From the NCBI GenBank assembly GCA_944390505.1, contig CALXQF010000001.1:1-33809 (forward strand): 33,809 nt of DNA, given 5' to 3'. Each line of letters begins with the position of its first letter. The first letter of the stretch is position 1. Below the pieces are notes generated by a model. The model did not search any database, was not told where the DNA came from, and was given only the letters and a program-made list of their open reading frames with translations. Position numbers and translations under genes: made by a program. Positions 7,358 through 15,742 of this stretch are shown here, in pieces. Origin of the DNA: an uncultured Clostridia bacterium (GTDB lineage Bacteria > Bacillota > Clostridia > TANB77 > CAG-508).

Positions 7358-9244
7358 TTATTTCTTGTCATCTTCATTTTCTACTTTGTAGTCAGCATCA
7401 TATACATTGCCATTTGCATCTGCATGTGGCTGGCTACCACTATTTGCATCTGATGCACTTCCTGCATTATTAGCTCCTGCTGTATTATTTGCATTAGCTT
7501 GTGCTTGTGCAGTTTGTTGATACAATTTTTCAGAAATAGAATAGAATACGGTTGTTAATTTTTCCGTTGCTGATTTAATTGCCTCTACATCTGATCCTTC
7601 TAATGCCTTTTTGACATTTGCAATTTCTGTTTCTGCTTTTGCTTTTTCTTCTCCGCTAATTTTATCTCCTAATTCTTCAATTGTTTTTTGGCAGTTATAT
7701 ACTAAGCTTTCTGCATTATTTCTAGCTTCAATTTCTTCTTTTCTCTTTTTATCTTCAGCAGCATGTGCTTCTGCTTCTTTTACTGCTTTTTCAATATCTT
7801 CATCAGAAAGGTTGGTGCTTGCTGTGATAGCTACTTGTTGGCTATTTCCTGTTGCCATATCTTTTGCAGATACATGTACAATTCCGTTTGCGTCAATATC
7901 AAAAGTTACTTCGATTTGTGGTACACCACGTGGTGCTGCTGGAATTCCTGTTAATTGGAATCTTCCTAATGTTTTGTTATCTGCTGCCATTTCACGTTCA
8001 CCTTGTAATACGTGAATTTCTACGCTAGTTTGACCATCTGCTGCTGTTGAGAATACTTGTGATTTTTTAGTTGGAATAGTTGTATTTCTTTCAATTAATT
8101 TTGTAAATACTCCACCTAATGTTTCAATACCAAGTGATAATGGTGTTACGTCTAATAATACTAAGTCTTTTACATCTCCTGATAATACACCACCTTGAAT
8201 AGCTGCACCAATTGCAACACATTCATCTGGGTTAATACCTTTATCTGGTTCTTTGCCTGTAATTTTCTTTACGGCTTCTTGAACAGCTGGTACTCTAGTA
8301 GAACCACCTACTAATAATACTTTATGCAAATCATTTGCAGTAATTCCTGCATCTTTCATTGCTTTTTCTACTGGAATTTTAGTTGCTTCGATTAAGTCAT
8401 GAATTAATTCTTCAAATTTTGCTCTTGTTAATGTTACATCCATATGTTTTGGTCCAGTAGCGTCAGCTGTAATAAATGGTAAGTTAATTTGTGTTTGTTG
8501 TACACCAGAAAGCTCAATTTTAGCTTTTTCTGCTGCTTCTTTTAAACGTTGCATTGCCATTTTATCTGTAGATAAATCAATACCATTTGACTTTTTGAAT
8601 TCTGCTACTAAATAATCAATAATTCTTTGGTCAAAATCATCTCCACCAAGCTTTGTATTTCCATTAGTTGCTAATACTTCAAATACACCATCACCAATAT
8701 CTAGTATAGAAACATCGAATGTTCCTCCACCTAAATCATATACCATAATTTTTTGGTCTTGATCTTCTTTGTCCATACCAAATGCTAAAGCTGCTGCTGT
8801 TGGTTCATTAATAATTCTTAATACTTCAAGTCCTGCTATTTTTCCTGCATCTTTTGTTGCTTGTCTTTGGCTATCACTAAAATATGCTGGCACTGTAATA
8901 ACAGCTTGCGTTACTGGTTGACCCAAATAATTTTCTGCATCTGTTTTTAGTTTTTGTAAAATCATTGCTGAAATTTCTTGTGGTGAAAATTCATCACCTT
9001 CAATTTTTACTTTTCTATTAGTTCCCATATCTCTTTTAATGGAAATAACTGTATTTTCTGGATTAGTAACAGCTTGACGTTTTGCAATTTGTCCTACTAA
9101 TCTTTCTCCATTTTTTGAAAATGCAACAACAGATGGAGTTGTTCTATTTCCTTCTGCATTTGGAATAACAACTGGTTCTCCTCCTTCCATTACTGCAACA
9201 CATGAATTAGTTGTTCCTAAATCAATACCTATAATTTTTCCCAT
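7358..9244 (-). CDS. dnaK: Chaperone DnaK (Hsp70)
   Basis: DnaK is the ATP-dependent Hsp70 that binds unfolded polypeptides. The 628-residue protein has the ATPase signature IGIDLGTTNSCV at the N-terminus, VYDLGGGTFDVSI in the ATPase domain, the linker DVTPLSLGIETLGG, and the substrate domain. The C-terminal tail is rich in Ala, Asn and Gly and ends in an acidic cluster, as usual. The start follows GAAAGGAAGATTATT. It sits between grpE and dnaJ as in other Bacillota, but a 233-base gap with an unusual TIR-bounded element separates it from grpE. Confidence 0.98.
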   Translation of the reverse strand: MGKIIGIDLGTTNSCVAVMEGGEPVVIPNAEGNRTTPSVVAFSKNGERLVGQIAKRQAVTNPENTVISIKRDMGTNRKVKIEGDEFSPQEISAMILQKLKTDAENYLGQPVTQAVITVPAYFSDSQRQATKDAGKIAGLEVLRIINEPTAAALAFGMDKEDQDQKIMVYDLGGGTFDVSILDIGDGVFEVLATNGNTKLGGDDFDQRIIDYLVAEFKKSNGIDLSTDKMAMQRLKEAAEKAKIELSGVQQTQINLPFITADATGPKHMDVTLTRAKFEELIHDLIEATKIPVEKAMKDAGITANDLHKVLLVGGSTRVPAVQEAVKKITGKEPDKGINPDECVAIGAAIQGGVLSGDVKDLVLLDVTPLSLGIETLGGVFTKLIERNTTIPTKKSQVFSTAADGQTSVEIHVLQGEREMAADNKTLGRFQLTGIPAAPRGVPQIEVTFDIDANGIVHVSAKDMATGNSQQVAITASTNLSDEDIEKAVKEAEAHAAEDKKRKEEIEARNNAESLVYNCQKTIEELGDKISGEEKAKAETEIANVKKALEGSDVEAIKSATEKLTTVFYSISEKLYQQTAQAQANANNTAGANNAGSASDANSGSQPHADANGNVYDADYKVENEDDKK

Positions 9245-9293
9245 AATAATCTTCCTTTCTAAATTTGAATTTTTTATTAAAAGAATTTCTTTA

Positions 9294-9441
9294 ATTGTTA
9301 TCCTATTTTATCTCCTCGTGCCTTGCTGGTCGCAGCCTCCTAATTTTAAAAACTAGTATGTCGGCTGCTCCAATCGCACTCACCCTTAATGGGTTCGTTT
9401 GGTCGCTACGCGGCACTGAGCCGACAAAATAGGATAACAAT
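9294..9441. mobile_element. MITE-like element with perfect 16-bp terminal inverted repeats (grpE-dnaK gap)
   Basis: The 148-base element is bounded by ATTGTTATCCTATTTT (9294-9309) and its exact reverse complement (9426-9441). Inside are further nested inverted pairs (GTGCC 9318-9322 with GGCAC 9412-9416; GTCGGCT 9360-9366 with AGCCGAC 9419-9425), and the interior is clearly more GC-rich than its surroundings. It has no coding potential. It could be a non-autonomous mobile element or a structured RNA in the dnaK leader; I recognise no named family. Confidence 0.5.
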
Positions 9442-9477
9442 CCTTCATAAATAATATATAAAATAAAAATTAAAATC

Positions 9478-10011
9478 TTAGTTAGCTACTACTACCATAG
9501 AATGCCTAATTACCTTATTACCTATCATGTAGCCTTTTCTATATTCTTCTTTTACTTCTTTTTCTCTCAAATTTTCATCTGTTACCAAACTTACTGCTTC
9601 ATGTAATTCAGGATCAAAAGTTTTTCCTATTGCTTCTATTTCTTTGACTCCATTGGCTACTAAAACATCTTGAAATTGTTTTAAAACTAATTCTATTCCT
9701 TGTTTGTAGCCTTCATCTTCTGTCTTACTTTCTACTGCTTTTTCTAAATTATCAATCACTGGTAAGAAATTAGAAACCACATCACCTAAAATAGATTGAT
9801 ATAATTCTTCTTTTTCTTTACTGCTTCTTTTTTTATAATTATCAAATTCAGCTGCAATTCTTTTTAATCTATCTTCTGTTTCTTCTAGCTGTATTTTCAA
9901 TGTTTCATTCTGTTTTTTTAGTTCTGCCTGCTCCTCGCTTTTCATTTCGTTAGTAGTTTCTTTTTCTTGATTGATTGCATGTTTGCCTTCTCTCTTCTTT
10001 TCTTCTGCCAT
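9478..10011 (-). CDS. grpE: Nucleotide exchange factor GrpE
   Basis: GrpE releases ADP from DnaK. The N-terminal third is a charged coiled coil (Lys/Glu/Gln-rich, ETLKIQLEETEDRLKR), followed by the conserved region AEFDNYKKRSSKE and the C-terminal beta domain ending GYMIGNKVIRHSMVVVAN, typical of the family. I prefer the ATG at 10011, which has GAGGG eight bases upstream. A GTG at 10026, overlapping the hrcA stop, is possible but has a poor ribosome binding site. Length is 177 residues, within the normal range. Translation is probably coupled to hrcA, whose stop lies 12 bases upstream. Confidence 0.95.
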   Translation of the reverse strand: MAEEKKREGKHAINQEKETTNEMKSEEQAELKKQNETLKIQLEETEDRLKRIAAEFDNYKKRSSKEKEELYQSILGDVVSNFLPVIDNLEKAVESKTEDEGYKQGIELVLKQFQDVLVANGVKEIEAIGKTFDPELHEAVSLVTDENLREKEVKEEYRKGYMIGNKVIRHSMVVVAN

Positions 10012-10022
10012 TTGATTTGCCC

Positions 10023-11027
10023 TCACTTTCCATTTAATTTTTTACTAATATACTTCATAACTGAAATGACTTTGGAATAATCCATTCTTTTTGGTCCTAT
10101 AATTCCTATAGTACCTAAGTCTTTATTTTGATAGCGGTGTTTAAAAGTAATAATACTAAAATCTTTTAATTGTTGATTATCATTTTCATCACCTATATAG
10201 ACATTAATATCTTTTGCAAATCCAGTATTTAATAGATCTAGTACTATTTCTTTAGTATCCAATAAATTAATAAAATTTTTTGCTACTTCTAAACTTCTAA
10301 ATTCCGGTAATTCAAATGCCTTATTGGCACCTTCTAAATAAATTTCAGATTCCTCATTAATCACTTTATCTAGCTGTTCCATAACAGGTTTAATCACTTT
10401 TAAACTATAGTTCATTTCTGAAAAGATATACTCTTCTAATGGTTTATCAATGGATTCTAACGGTTTTCCTCTTAATTTATTATTAAAAATAAAATTTAAA
10501 GTGTTCACTTGCTCTTCTGTAATATCTTCATCAAACTTGATAATTGTTTCCTTAATAATTCCAGTATCTGTTAAAATAACTGCCATTAACATTCTGGTTC
10601 CTAAAAGAACAAATTTTACCTCTTCTATATTTTGTAAATTATTTCTTGGCCCCACTGCTACCGAAGTATAATGTGTAATTTCTGATAGAGTATTAGTTGC
10701 AATTTTAGTTAATTCTTCAATTTCATTTACTCTTGTTTCTAGTTTAGATTGAATATATTTAATCTCCTCTAGGCTAATATCATCTTCTTTTAATAGTTCA
10801 TCTACATAAAAGCGGTACCCCTGTGCTGATGGAATTCTACCACTAGAAGTATGTGGTTTATCCAGATATCCACTTTTCTCTAGCTCTACCATTTCATTTC
10901 TGATAGTTGCACTACTGCAATCTAAACCATATTTTTGAACAATTGCTCCTGAACTGACCGGTTCTGCTGTGTTAATATATTCGTCTACAATTGCTTGTAA
11001 AATTCTCTTTTTTCTTTCATCTAACAC
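10023..11027 (-). CDS. hrcA: Heat-shock repressor HrcA
   Basis: HrcA represses class I heat-shock operons by binding the CIRCE operator. The 334-residue protein has an N-terminal winged helix (RKKRILQAIVDEYINTAEPVSS, then SSATIRNEMVELEKSGYL), the family motif HTSSGRIPSAQGYRFYVDELL, and a GAF-like dimer domain. The start codon is GTG at 11025-11027 with AAGGTGA about seven bases upstream. A CIRCE operator lies 17 bases upstream of the start, so the gene is autoregulated. It is the first gene of the chaperone operon. Confidence 0.97.
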   Translation of the reverse strand: MLDERKKRILQAIVDEYINTAEPVSSGAIVQKYGLDCSSATIRNEMVELEKSGYLDKPHTSSGRIPSAQGYRFYVDELLKEDDISLEEIKYIQSKLETRVNEIEELTKIATNTLSEITHYTSVAVGPRNNLQNIEEVKFVLLGTRMLMAVILTDTGIIKETIIKFDEDITEEQVNTLNFIFNNKLRGKPLESIDKPLEEYIFSEMNYSLKVIKPVMEQLDKVINEESEIYLEGANKAFELPEFRSLEVAKNFINLLDTKEIVLDLLNTGFAKDINVYIGDENDNQQLKDFSIITFKHRYQNKDLGTIGIIGPKRMDYSKVISVMKYISKKLNGK

Positions 11028-11044
11028 ATTATTTCACCTTCTTT

Positions 11045-11071
11045 TTAGCACTCTTGTTTTTCAACTGCTAA
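11045..11071. promoter_or_regulatory. CIRCE operator (HrcA binding site)
   Basis: TTAGCACTC-N9-AACTGCTAA matches the consensus TTAGCACTC-N9-GAGTGCTAA at 16 of 18 positions with the exact spacer. It lies between the predicted promoter and the hrcA start. Confidence 0.88.
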
Positions 11072-11080
11072 ACTTTATAT

Positions 11081-11109
11081 ATATTATATCCATTTTTAGC
11101 AATTGTCAA
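11081..11109 (-). promoter_or_regulatory. Predicted promoter of the hrcA-grpE-dnaK-dnaJ operon
   Basis: On the minus strand a perfect TTGACA (11104-11109) lies 17 bases from TAATAT (11081-11086), or 15 from TATAAT (11083-11088). The predicted start of transcription falls just upstream of the CIRCE site, so HrcA would block initiation. Confidence 0.7.
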
Positions 11110-11122
11110 TATTTATTGCTAA
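11096..11122. promoter_or_regulatory. Second CIRCE-like palindrome over the -35 region
   Basis: TTAGCA-N15-TGCTAA has the same outer half-sites and the same 27-bp total length as CIRCE, but its inner bases differ. It is the core of an 11-bp inverted repeat (11093-11103 and 11115-11125) and contains the -35 TTGACA in its loop. HrcA binding is an inference. Confidence 0.4.
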
Positions 11123-11145
11123 AAAGTTCTGTGAATTTTCTGTGA

Positions 11146-12318
11146 CTATACAAATTCTTCCCATACCAAATTTGCAAAATCGAGTCCTTTGTTAGTTAAT
11201 TTGATATAATCTCCGTCTATTTCTAGTAATTCTTCATTTACTAATTTTTCTAATTGTGTATGATAAAGAAAAATAGGATTATCAATAAATTGATTTTTAA
11301 ACTCCTGAATACTGACTCCTTCTAATTTTCTTAATCCTAGCAACATATATTCTTTTTTCTTACTTTCTTTATTTTGCTTCTCATGAAAAATCAAATTATC
11401 TTCTATTTTATCTTTTTCATAGTTTGCAATATATTCTTCTACCTTTGTAATGTTAGAATATCTTACATTATTGGTATAAGAATGGGCTGATACTCCAAAT
11501 CCTACATATTCTTTTTGGTTCCAACAATCAAGATTATGTTTTGATTCATAGTTAGGCTTTGCAAAATTAGAAATTTCATAGTGAACATATCCATTATTTT
11601 CTAATAATTCCTTTGCTCGCCAATACATCTTCCTTTCCAAATCTTCTTCTGGCAATACTAATGTTCCATCTTGTATTTGTTTTTCTAAACTTGTTCCCGC
11701 TTCTACAATTAAAGAATAGATAGAAATATGCTCTGGCTCTAAAGATATAATTTCTTCTAAAGAATCTTCTAACTCCCCTAATGTTTGGTTTGGTAGTCCT
11801 AACATTAAATCTACATTAATATTTTGAAACCCTACTTCTCTTGCCCAATGATAAGTATCTAAAAAATCATAATAAGTATGAACTCTTCCTAATGTTTGTA
11901 ATAAATGGGGATGTGTAGACTGTAATCCAATGCTCAATCGATTAATTCCTGATTGAAAATAGTCTTCTAGTTTTTGTAAATTGACAGTCCCTGGATTCAC
12001 TTCTATTGTAACTTCCGCATTTTCTACTACTTGATAATTTTCAAAGATAGTGGTCATTATTTGTTTTATATAACTACTTTTAATAAATGAAGGAGTTCCT
12101 CCCCCTATGTAAATCGTTTTGACTAAAAATAAATCGTCTAAATGGTTTTGATAGTCTAACTGATTTCCTTCTCCTACTTCTTTCATTTCTTGCAATAAGC
12201 ACTTTATGTACCTTGGTATCAGTTCTTCTTTATTTTCATATGAGCAAAAATCACAATAAGAGCATTTTTGTATGCAAAATGGAATATGTACATAGATTCC
12301 TATTTCTTTTTGTTTCAA
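11146..12318 (-). CDS. hemW: HemW-like radical SAM protein
   Basis: HemW proteins are radical SAM enzymes related to oxygen-independent coproporphyrinogen oxidase (HemN); they bind heme and are thought to act in its insertion. The 390-residue protein has HIPFCIQKCSYCDF with the CX3CX2C cluster motif at residues 15-22, the GGGTPSF motif, and a C-terminal HemN-type helical domain. The chosen start is TTG at 12318, which has AAAGGAAG seven bases upstream; a GTG at 12342 has no visible ribosome binding site. In Bacillota hemW often precedes hrcA, as here, and the gap to the hrcA promoter is short. Confidence 0.88.
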   Translation of the reverse strand: MKQKEIGIYVHIPFCIQKCSYCDFCSYENKEELIPRYIKCLLQEMKEVGEGNQLDYQNHLDDLFLVKTIYIGGGTPSFIKSSYIKQIMTTIFENYQVVENAEVTIEVNPGTVNLQKLEDYFQSGINRLSIGLQSTHPHLLQTLGRVHTYYDFLDTYHWAREVGFQNINVDLMLGLPNQTLGELEDSLEEIISLEPEHISIYSLIVEAGTSLEKQIQDGTLVLPEEDLERKMYWRAKELLENNGYVHYEISNFAKPNYESKHNLDCWNQKEYVGFGVSAHSYTNNVRYSNITKVEEYIANYEKDKIEDNLIFHEKQNKESKKKEYMLLGLRKLEGVSIQEFKNQFIDNPIFLYHTQLEKLVNEELLEIDGDYIKLTNKGLDFANLVWEEFV

Positions 12319-12425
12319 TTGTTTTCTTCCTTTCTCTAACACTATTTTGTTATATAAATTAATTCTTTATAACTTCGTTCTTTCTTTTTTTATAATTCTC
12401 TATTATTCTTATTACAATATAAATT

Positions 12426-13313
12426 TCATTTATTTTTTAATTGTTCTGCTTTTTCTTGAAGTGCTTGTAATCTATGATTTACTCCAGACTTTCCTATTGG
12501 AGAAGATAACATTTGTCCTAGTTCCGTTAAAGAAGCTTCTGGGTTTTCTATTCTTAACCTTGCAATTTCTTGTAAAGGCTTTGATAATTTATCAAGTATA
12601 TTATTTTTCATTAAAAATTGAATGTCTTCTATTTGTTTCATTGCCGCATTTACTGTTTTATTTAAATTTGCTGTCTCACAGTTTACTTTTCTATTTACAT
12701 TGTTTCGTACATCTCTATAAACTCTAATCTCTTCAAATCTTAATACAGAACTGTTAGCATTAATAAATGCTAAGAATTTAGAAATTTCATCACCATCTTT
12801 TGTATATAGTACAAAATCATTTTTCCTTTGTAAAGTTTTAAAATAAATTCCATATGATTCTAAAATATCACTAGCAATTTTTTTATTTTCTTCTAGTGAA
12901 AAAAGAAGTTGTAAGTGATAATTTAATGTTGGGTTATTCATAGAGCCTCCACCTAGGAAAGCACCTCTAATAAATGCTTTTTCTAGTAACTCTTTACCTT
13001 TTATTTCATCTTTTATGGTAATATATATTTTATTTTCTTGATAACTAATCTCTGCTAATTCTATTTTTTTGCATATGATACAATATTTTTTTCCTATCAT
13101 GTTAATGTTATAATCTGTGTATCCTAAATTGCTAATTAATTTTCCAAAACGATTAATATTATATTCATTTTCTGTTGTAAACCTTATTTCATTTTTTTCT
13201 ACCACAATATGATTACTAGCAAGATAGCCTAGTAATTCATATTTTACCACTTCTTTGTTGGACAAATTTGCCAAACGATTCATTTCTTCTTTTACTTCAC
13301 TGGAAAATGACAT
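12426..13313 (-). CDS. whiA: DNA-binding protein WhiA
   Basis: WhiA proteins have an N-terminal homing-endonuclease-like (LAGLIDADG) fold without nuclease activity and a C-terminal helix-turn-helix; in Bacillota they influence cell division and chromosome segregation. The start at 13313 (MSFSSEVKEEMNRL) matches the family N-terminus, though the frame opens at 13337. The segment AFIRGAFLGGGSMNNP and the C-terminal helix-turn-helix (SLTELGQMLSSPIGKSGVNH) are characteristic. Length is about 295 residues, slightly short of the usual 310-320. The usual neighbours rapZ and yvcK are absent here; the gene lies between prmC and hemW. Confidence 0.93.
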   Translation of the reverse strand: MSFSSEVKEEMNRLANLSNKEVVKYELLGYLASNHIVVEKNEIRFTTENEYNINRFGKLISNLGYTDYNINMIGKKYCIICKKIELAEISYQENKIYITIKDEIKGKELLEKAFIRGAFLGGGSMNNPTLNYHLQLLFSLEENKKIASDILESYGIYFKTLQRKNDFVLYTKDGDEISKFLAFINANSSVLRFEEIRVYRDVRNNVNRKVNCETANLNKTVNAAMKQIEDIQFLMKNNILDKLSKPLQEIARLRIENPEASLTELGQMLSSPIGKSGVNHRLQALQEKAEQLKNK

Positions 13314-13404
13314 ACTCTTCACTCTTTCTTTTATCATTCTCTATGATAATATCTTTTTTCATTATTTATTATGTTATGGTTGTTCTATACTATTGCCTAT
13401 GTAA

Positions 13405-13515
13405 ATGATTTCATTTTCTTGAATATTGAGGCCCTGTCATTATTTCTTTATTTTTTTGAGAATTAGGATTTTATCATTATTGCTTTATTTTCTTAAAAAT
13501 TATAACTCTGTCATT
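13405..13515 (-). repeat. Three degenerate 37-bp tandem copies of the prmC 3' end
   Basis: Copies lie at 13479-13515 (the coding tail of prmC), 13442-13478 and 13405-13441. Each begins AATGA on the minus strand. Translated in its own frame each gives a similar peptide: NDRVIIFKKIKQ, NDKILILKKIKK and NDRASIFKKMKS. The period is not a multiple of three, so only the first copy is translated. Confidence 0.7.
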
Positions 13516-14424
13516 ATTTGCAAAATCTTTGATTGGCTCTTTTGTAATCAGTTCTAAAACAGTATTTTTTTCTTTCCATAAGTCGATTACTTTTTTTCCT
13601 TGATCATAACCAATTTCTAATAATAAATATCCTTCTGGCTTTAAAAATTGAAAAGCATTTTTTAATATTTCTTTATAAAAAAATAGCCCATCATTTCCGC
13701 CATCTAAAGCAATTCGTGGCTCGGATTTTACTTCATTCGATAATTTTTCTATCACACTTGTTTCAATATATGGTGGATTAGACACAATACAATCAAATTT
13801 TATTTTTGGTATTTCCTCCCATAAATTAGATAGTAATAGTGTTACTTTTTCTTCTACTCCATTTTGCATGGCATTTTTTTTGGCAATATTAAGAGCCTGT
13901 GTACTAATATCTGTCATAGTTACATTGACATTTTTTACATATTTTGCAATAGAAATTCCAATTGCTCCGCTTCCTGTACACAAATCTAAAATTTTTAAGT
14001 CATTTTGTGTTCTGTTTTGTTGTTCATATTGTTGTTGCTTATTCTGCTGTTTACTTCTATGATCGCCTAGTTGATTAGTCTGTTTTTTATTCTTTTCCTT
14101 TAATCTTTGTATAGTTGCTTCTACTAATATTTCTGTATCTGGTTGTGGAATGAGCACATTTTCATCCACATAAAATTCTATCCCCATAAATTCTTGTAAA
14201 TGTGTAATATATTGTATTGGAGTTCCTTCCATTATTTTTTGGATTGACTGTAAAAAAAATTCCTTTTGTAATGTATCCACTTCTTTTAGGCTATTTTCAA
14301 TACATTGCATTCTATTTTGATGAAATACAAATTCTAGTAATCTTTTTGCCTTTAGATTTGCATCTATTATCATATTTTCATCTAATTTTTTTCTTCCTAA
14401 TAAATAAAGCTCGTACTGGTTCAT
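13477..14424 (-). CDS. prmC: Release factor glutamine methyltransferase PrmC
   Basis: PrmC methylates the Gln of the GGQ motif in release factors RF1 and RF2. The 315-residue protein has the helical N-terminal domain (to about 105) and a Rossmann methyltransferase domain with the SAM motif ILDLCTGSGAIGI (145-157) and catalytic NPPY at 216-219. Between them, at about 109-142, is a Gln/Asn/Lys-rich insert of low complexity that explains why it is 30-35 residues longer than usual. The final residues are duplicated downstream as decayed tandem copies. In many Bacillota prmC follows prfA; here it is followed by whiA, and a promoter lies just upstream. Confidence 0.93.
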   Translation of the reverse strand: MNQYELYLLGRKKLDENMIIDANLKAKRLLEFVFHQNRMQCIENSLKEVDTLQKEFFLQSIQKIMEGTPIQYITHLQEFMGIEFYVDENVLIPQPDTEILVEATIQRLKEKNKKQTNQLGDHRSKQQNKQQQYEQQNRTQNDLKILDLCTGSGAIGISIAKYVKNVNVTMTDISTQALNIAKKNAMQNGVEEKVTLLLSNLWEEIPKIKFDCIVSNPPYIETSVIEKLSNEVKSEPRIALDGGNDGLFFYKEILKNAFQFLKPEGYLLLEIGYDQGKKVIDLWKEKNTVLELITKEPIKDFANNDRVIIFKKIKQ

Positions 14425-14449
14425 TTTTCTTCTTTCTTTTTTTGAGCTC

Positions 14450-14478
14450 AGTATATCATGTTTTGCTTAGAAAAACAA
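14450..14478 (-). promoter_or_regulatory. Predicted promoter of prmC
   Basis: On the minus strand TTGTTT (14473-14478) lies 17 bases from TATACT (14450-14455), ending 26 bases before the prmC start codon. whiA and hemW may be read from it as well. Confidence 0.4.
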
Positions 14479-14565
14479 GACTTTATAAAATCATGACTTT
14501 TTGTCAATCATTAATCCTTTATTCTGTCAGAAAATCAAAGTCTTATTTTCAATATATAACAATAA

Positions 14566-14593
14566 AAAAGGAAGTATTTTAGTACTTCCTTTT
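14566..14593 (-). terminator. Rho-independent terminator after the amine-dehydrogenase-like gene
   Basis: A perfect 11-bp stem (AAAAGGAAGTA / TACTTCCTTTT) with a 6-base loop is followed on the minus strand by a T run. It lies 67 bases after the stop codon at 14660. Confidence 0.85.
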
Positions 14594-14659
14594 CATTTAT
14601 GTCATATTTAATTATTCGTTCAAATTATAGTTTTCAAACTTGTATTGTTTATATTCTTA

Positions 14660-15742
14660 CTACATACTAGTCACATATTCATTTAATGGTTTTACCCTAT
14701 AATTTAATTCTCCAAACTTGTCTGTTGTAATATAACCTGCCTCACTATTGATAACGTCTGGTATACGATTTACCACACTAGCACAAGTTAATTCTACTGT
14801 ACTTGGTCTTGAAACTACAATTGTCGTATCTGGTTCTCCATAAATTGTCCATTCATTTTTATCAAAGTCCTCTTTAGAATATACTTTTCCTATACATTGT
14901 GTTTCTAAAGTAACTCCTTCTTTGGTTGTTGTCGTTACTACCGCATTCATTCCAGTAGCGTCGCCTGCTTTTACTGTCATGCCTAATGTAGTAGAGTAAA
15001 TATCCTCTTTATAAATTTGTGGTACTGTTTTTTGTGTTTGGCTTTCCACCGTTAACCCTAATTTATCACATAACCAACCATTTACATTCCACATATAAGA
15101 AGGTAAATACTTCCCACTTTCAATTACTTTTTGTCTTTCTTCATTTGAAATTCTATCTACCGATGCTACTTGCTCATCAAATTCTTGTAAAGTTAAACCT
15201 GCACCATGTGCTCTTGCCAAAGCAATTCCATAGTCTTCTACGTTATAACTAGAGCTTCCTTGAATTTTGGTAATTTTATGAGTAGAACCTGCAATGGAGC
15301 TAATGAGTTGTCCCCAATAGATATCTTGATAACCACTTCCTGTAATAGTACATCCTGTTTGTTTTGCCATATCATCTAATTCTTTGGTTATTGTTGGATT
15401 AGAATTTGCAGGATAAAAAGCTTCCTCACAAGTAGTAATTGCATTAATTCCTAATCTTGCACAAAGCATTAAAGCATCTCTTACATCCGCAATTAAGCTC
15501 ATTGTTGTTACAATAGCAATATCTGGTTTTACTTGTTTTAACATCTCTTCTGCGTTTTCTAATGCTGTTACAGTTACTCCTTTGTTTTCTGTTTTCATTA
15601 CTTGTCCTATATCTTTTCCTATTACATCAGGGTTAACATCTATTGCCCCTACAATTTCTCCACCTTTTTCTTCTACATACCTCATAGTATATACTGCCAT
15701 TTTTCCTGTACCAAATTGCACTACTCGCACTTTTCTATTCAT
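14660..15742 (-). CDS. 2,4-diaminopentanoate dehydrogenase-like (native amine dehydrogenase family) oxidoreductase
   Basis: The 360-residue protein begins with a Rossmann NAD(P)-binding motif VVQFGTGKM (residues 7-15) and resembles the dihydrodipicolinate-reductase-like family that contains 2,4-diaminopentanoate dehydrogenase of ornithine fermentation and related native amine dehydrogenases. Other conserved-looking stretches are TTCEEAFYP and GSGYQDIYWGQL. The genes expected beside it in an ornithine pathway (aminomutase and thiolase-like genes) are not in this window. The substrate is therefore uncertain; another diamine or amino-acid-derived amine is possible. The gene is monocistronic: a terminator follows it, and the next gene upstream is separated by a REP-like repeat. 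Confidence 0.7.
   Translation of the reverse strand: MNRKVRVVQFGTGKMAVYTMRYVEEKGGEIVGAIDVNPDVIGKDIGQVMKTENKGVTVTALENAEEMLKQVKPDIAIVTTMSLIADVRDALMLCARLGINAITTCEEAFYPANSNPTITKELDDMAKQTGCTITGSGYQDIYWGQLISSIAGSTHKITKIQGSSSYNVEDYGIALARAHGAGLTLQEFDEQVASVDRISNEERQKVIESGKYLPSYMWNVNGWLCDKLGLTVESQTQKTVPQIYKEDIYSTTLGMTVKAGDATGMNAVVTTTTKEGVTLETQCIGKVYSKEDFDKNEWTIYGEPDTTIVVSRPSTVELTCASVVNRIPDVINSEAGYITTDKFGELNYRVKPLNEYVTSM

Noticed and set aside
7611..8015. 134-codon plus-strand frame opposite dnaK
   Set aside because: It is antisense to a highly conserved dnaK region and shows no ribosome binding site or recognisable product.
11093..11125. Inverted repeat as a terminator for hemW
   Set aside because: The arms end in A rather than T on both strands, and it lies upstream of the end of hemW with respect to hrcA transcription; the CIRCE-like spacing and overlap with the -35 fit an operator better.
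12347..12727. 126-codon plus-strand hydrophobic frame opposite whiA
   Set aside because: Hydrophobic plus-strand shadows are common here, because minus-strand Lys/Glu codons read as Phe/Leu/Ser codons on the other strand; whiA is clear.
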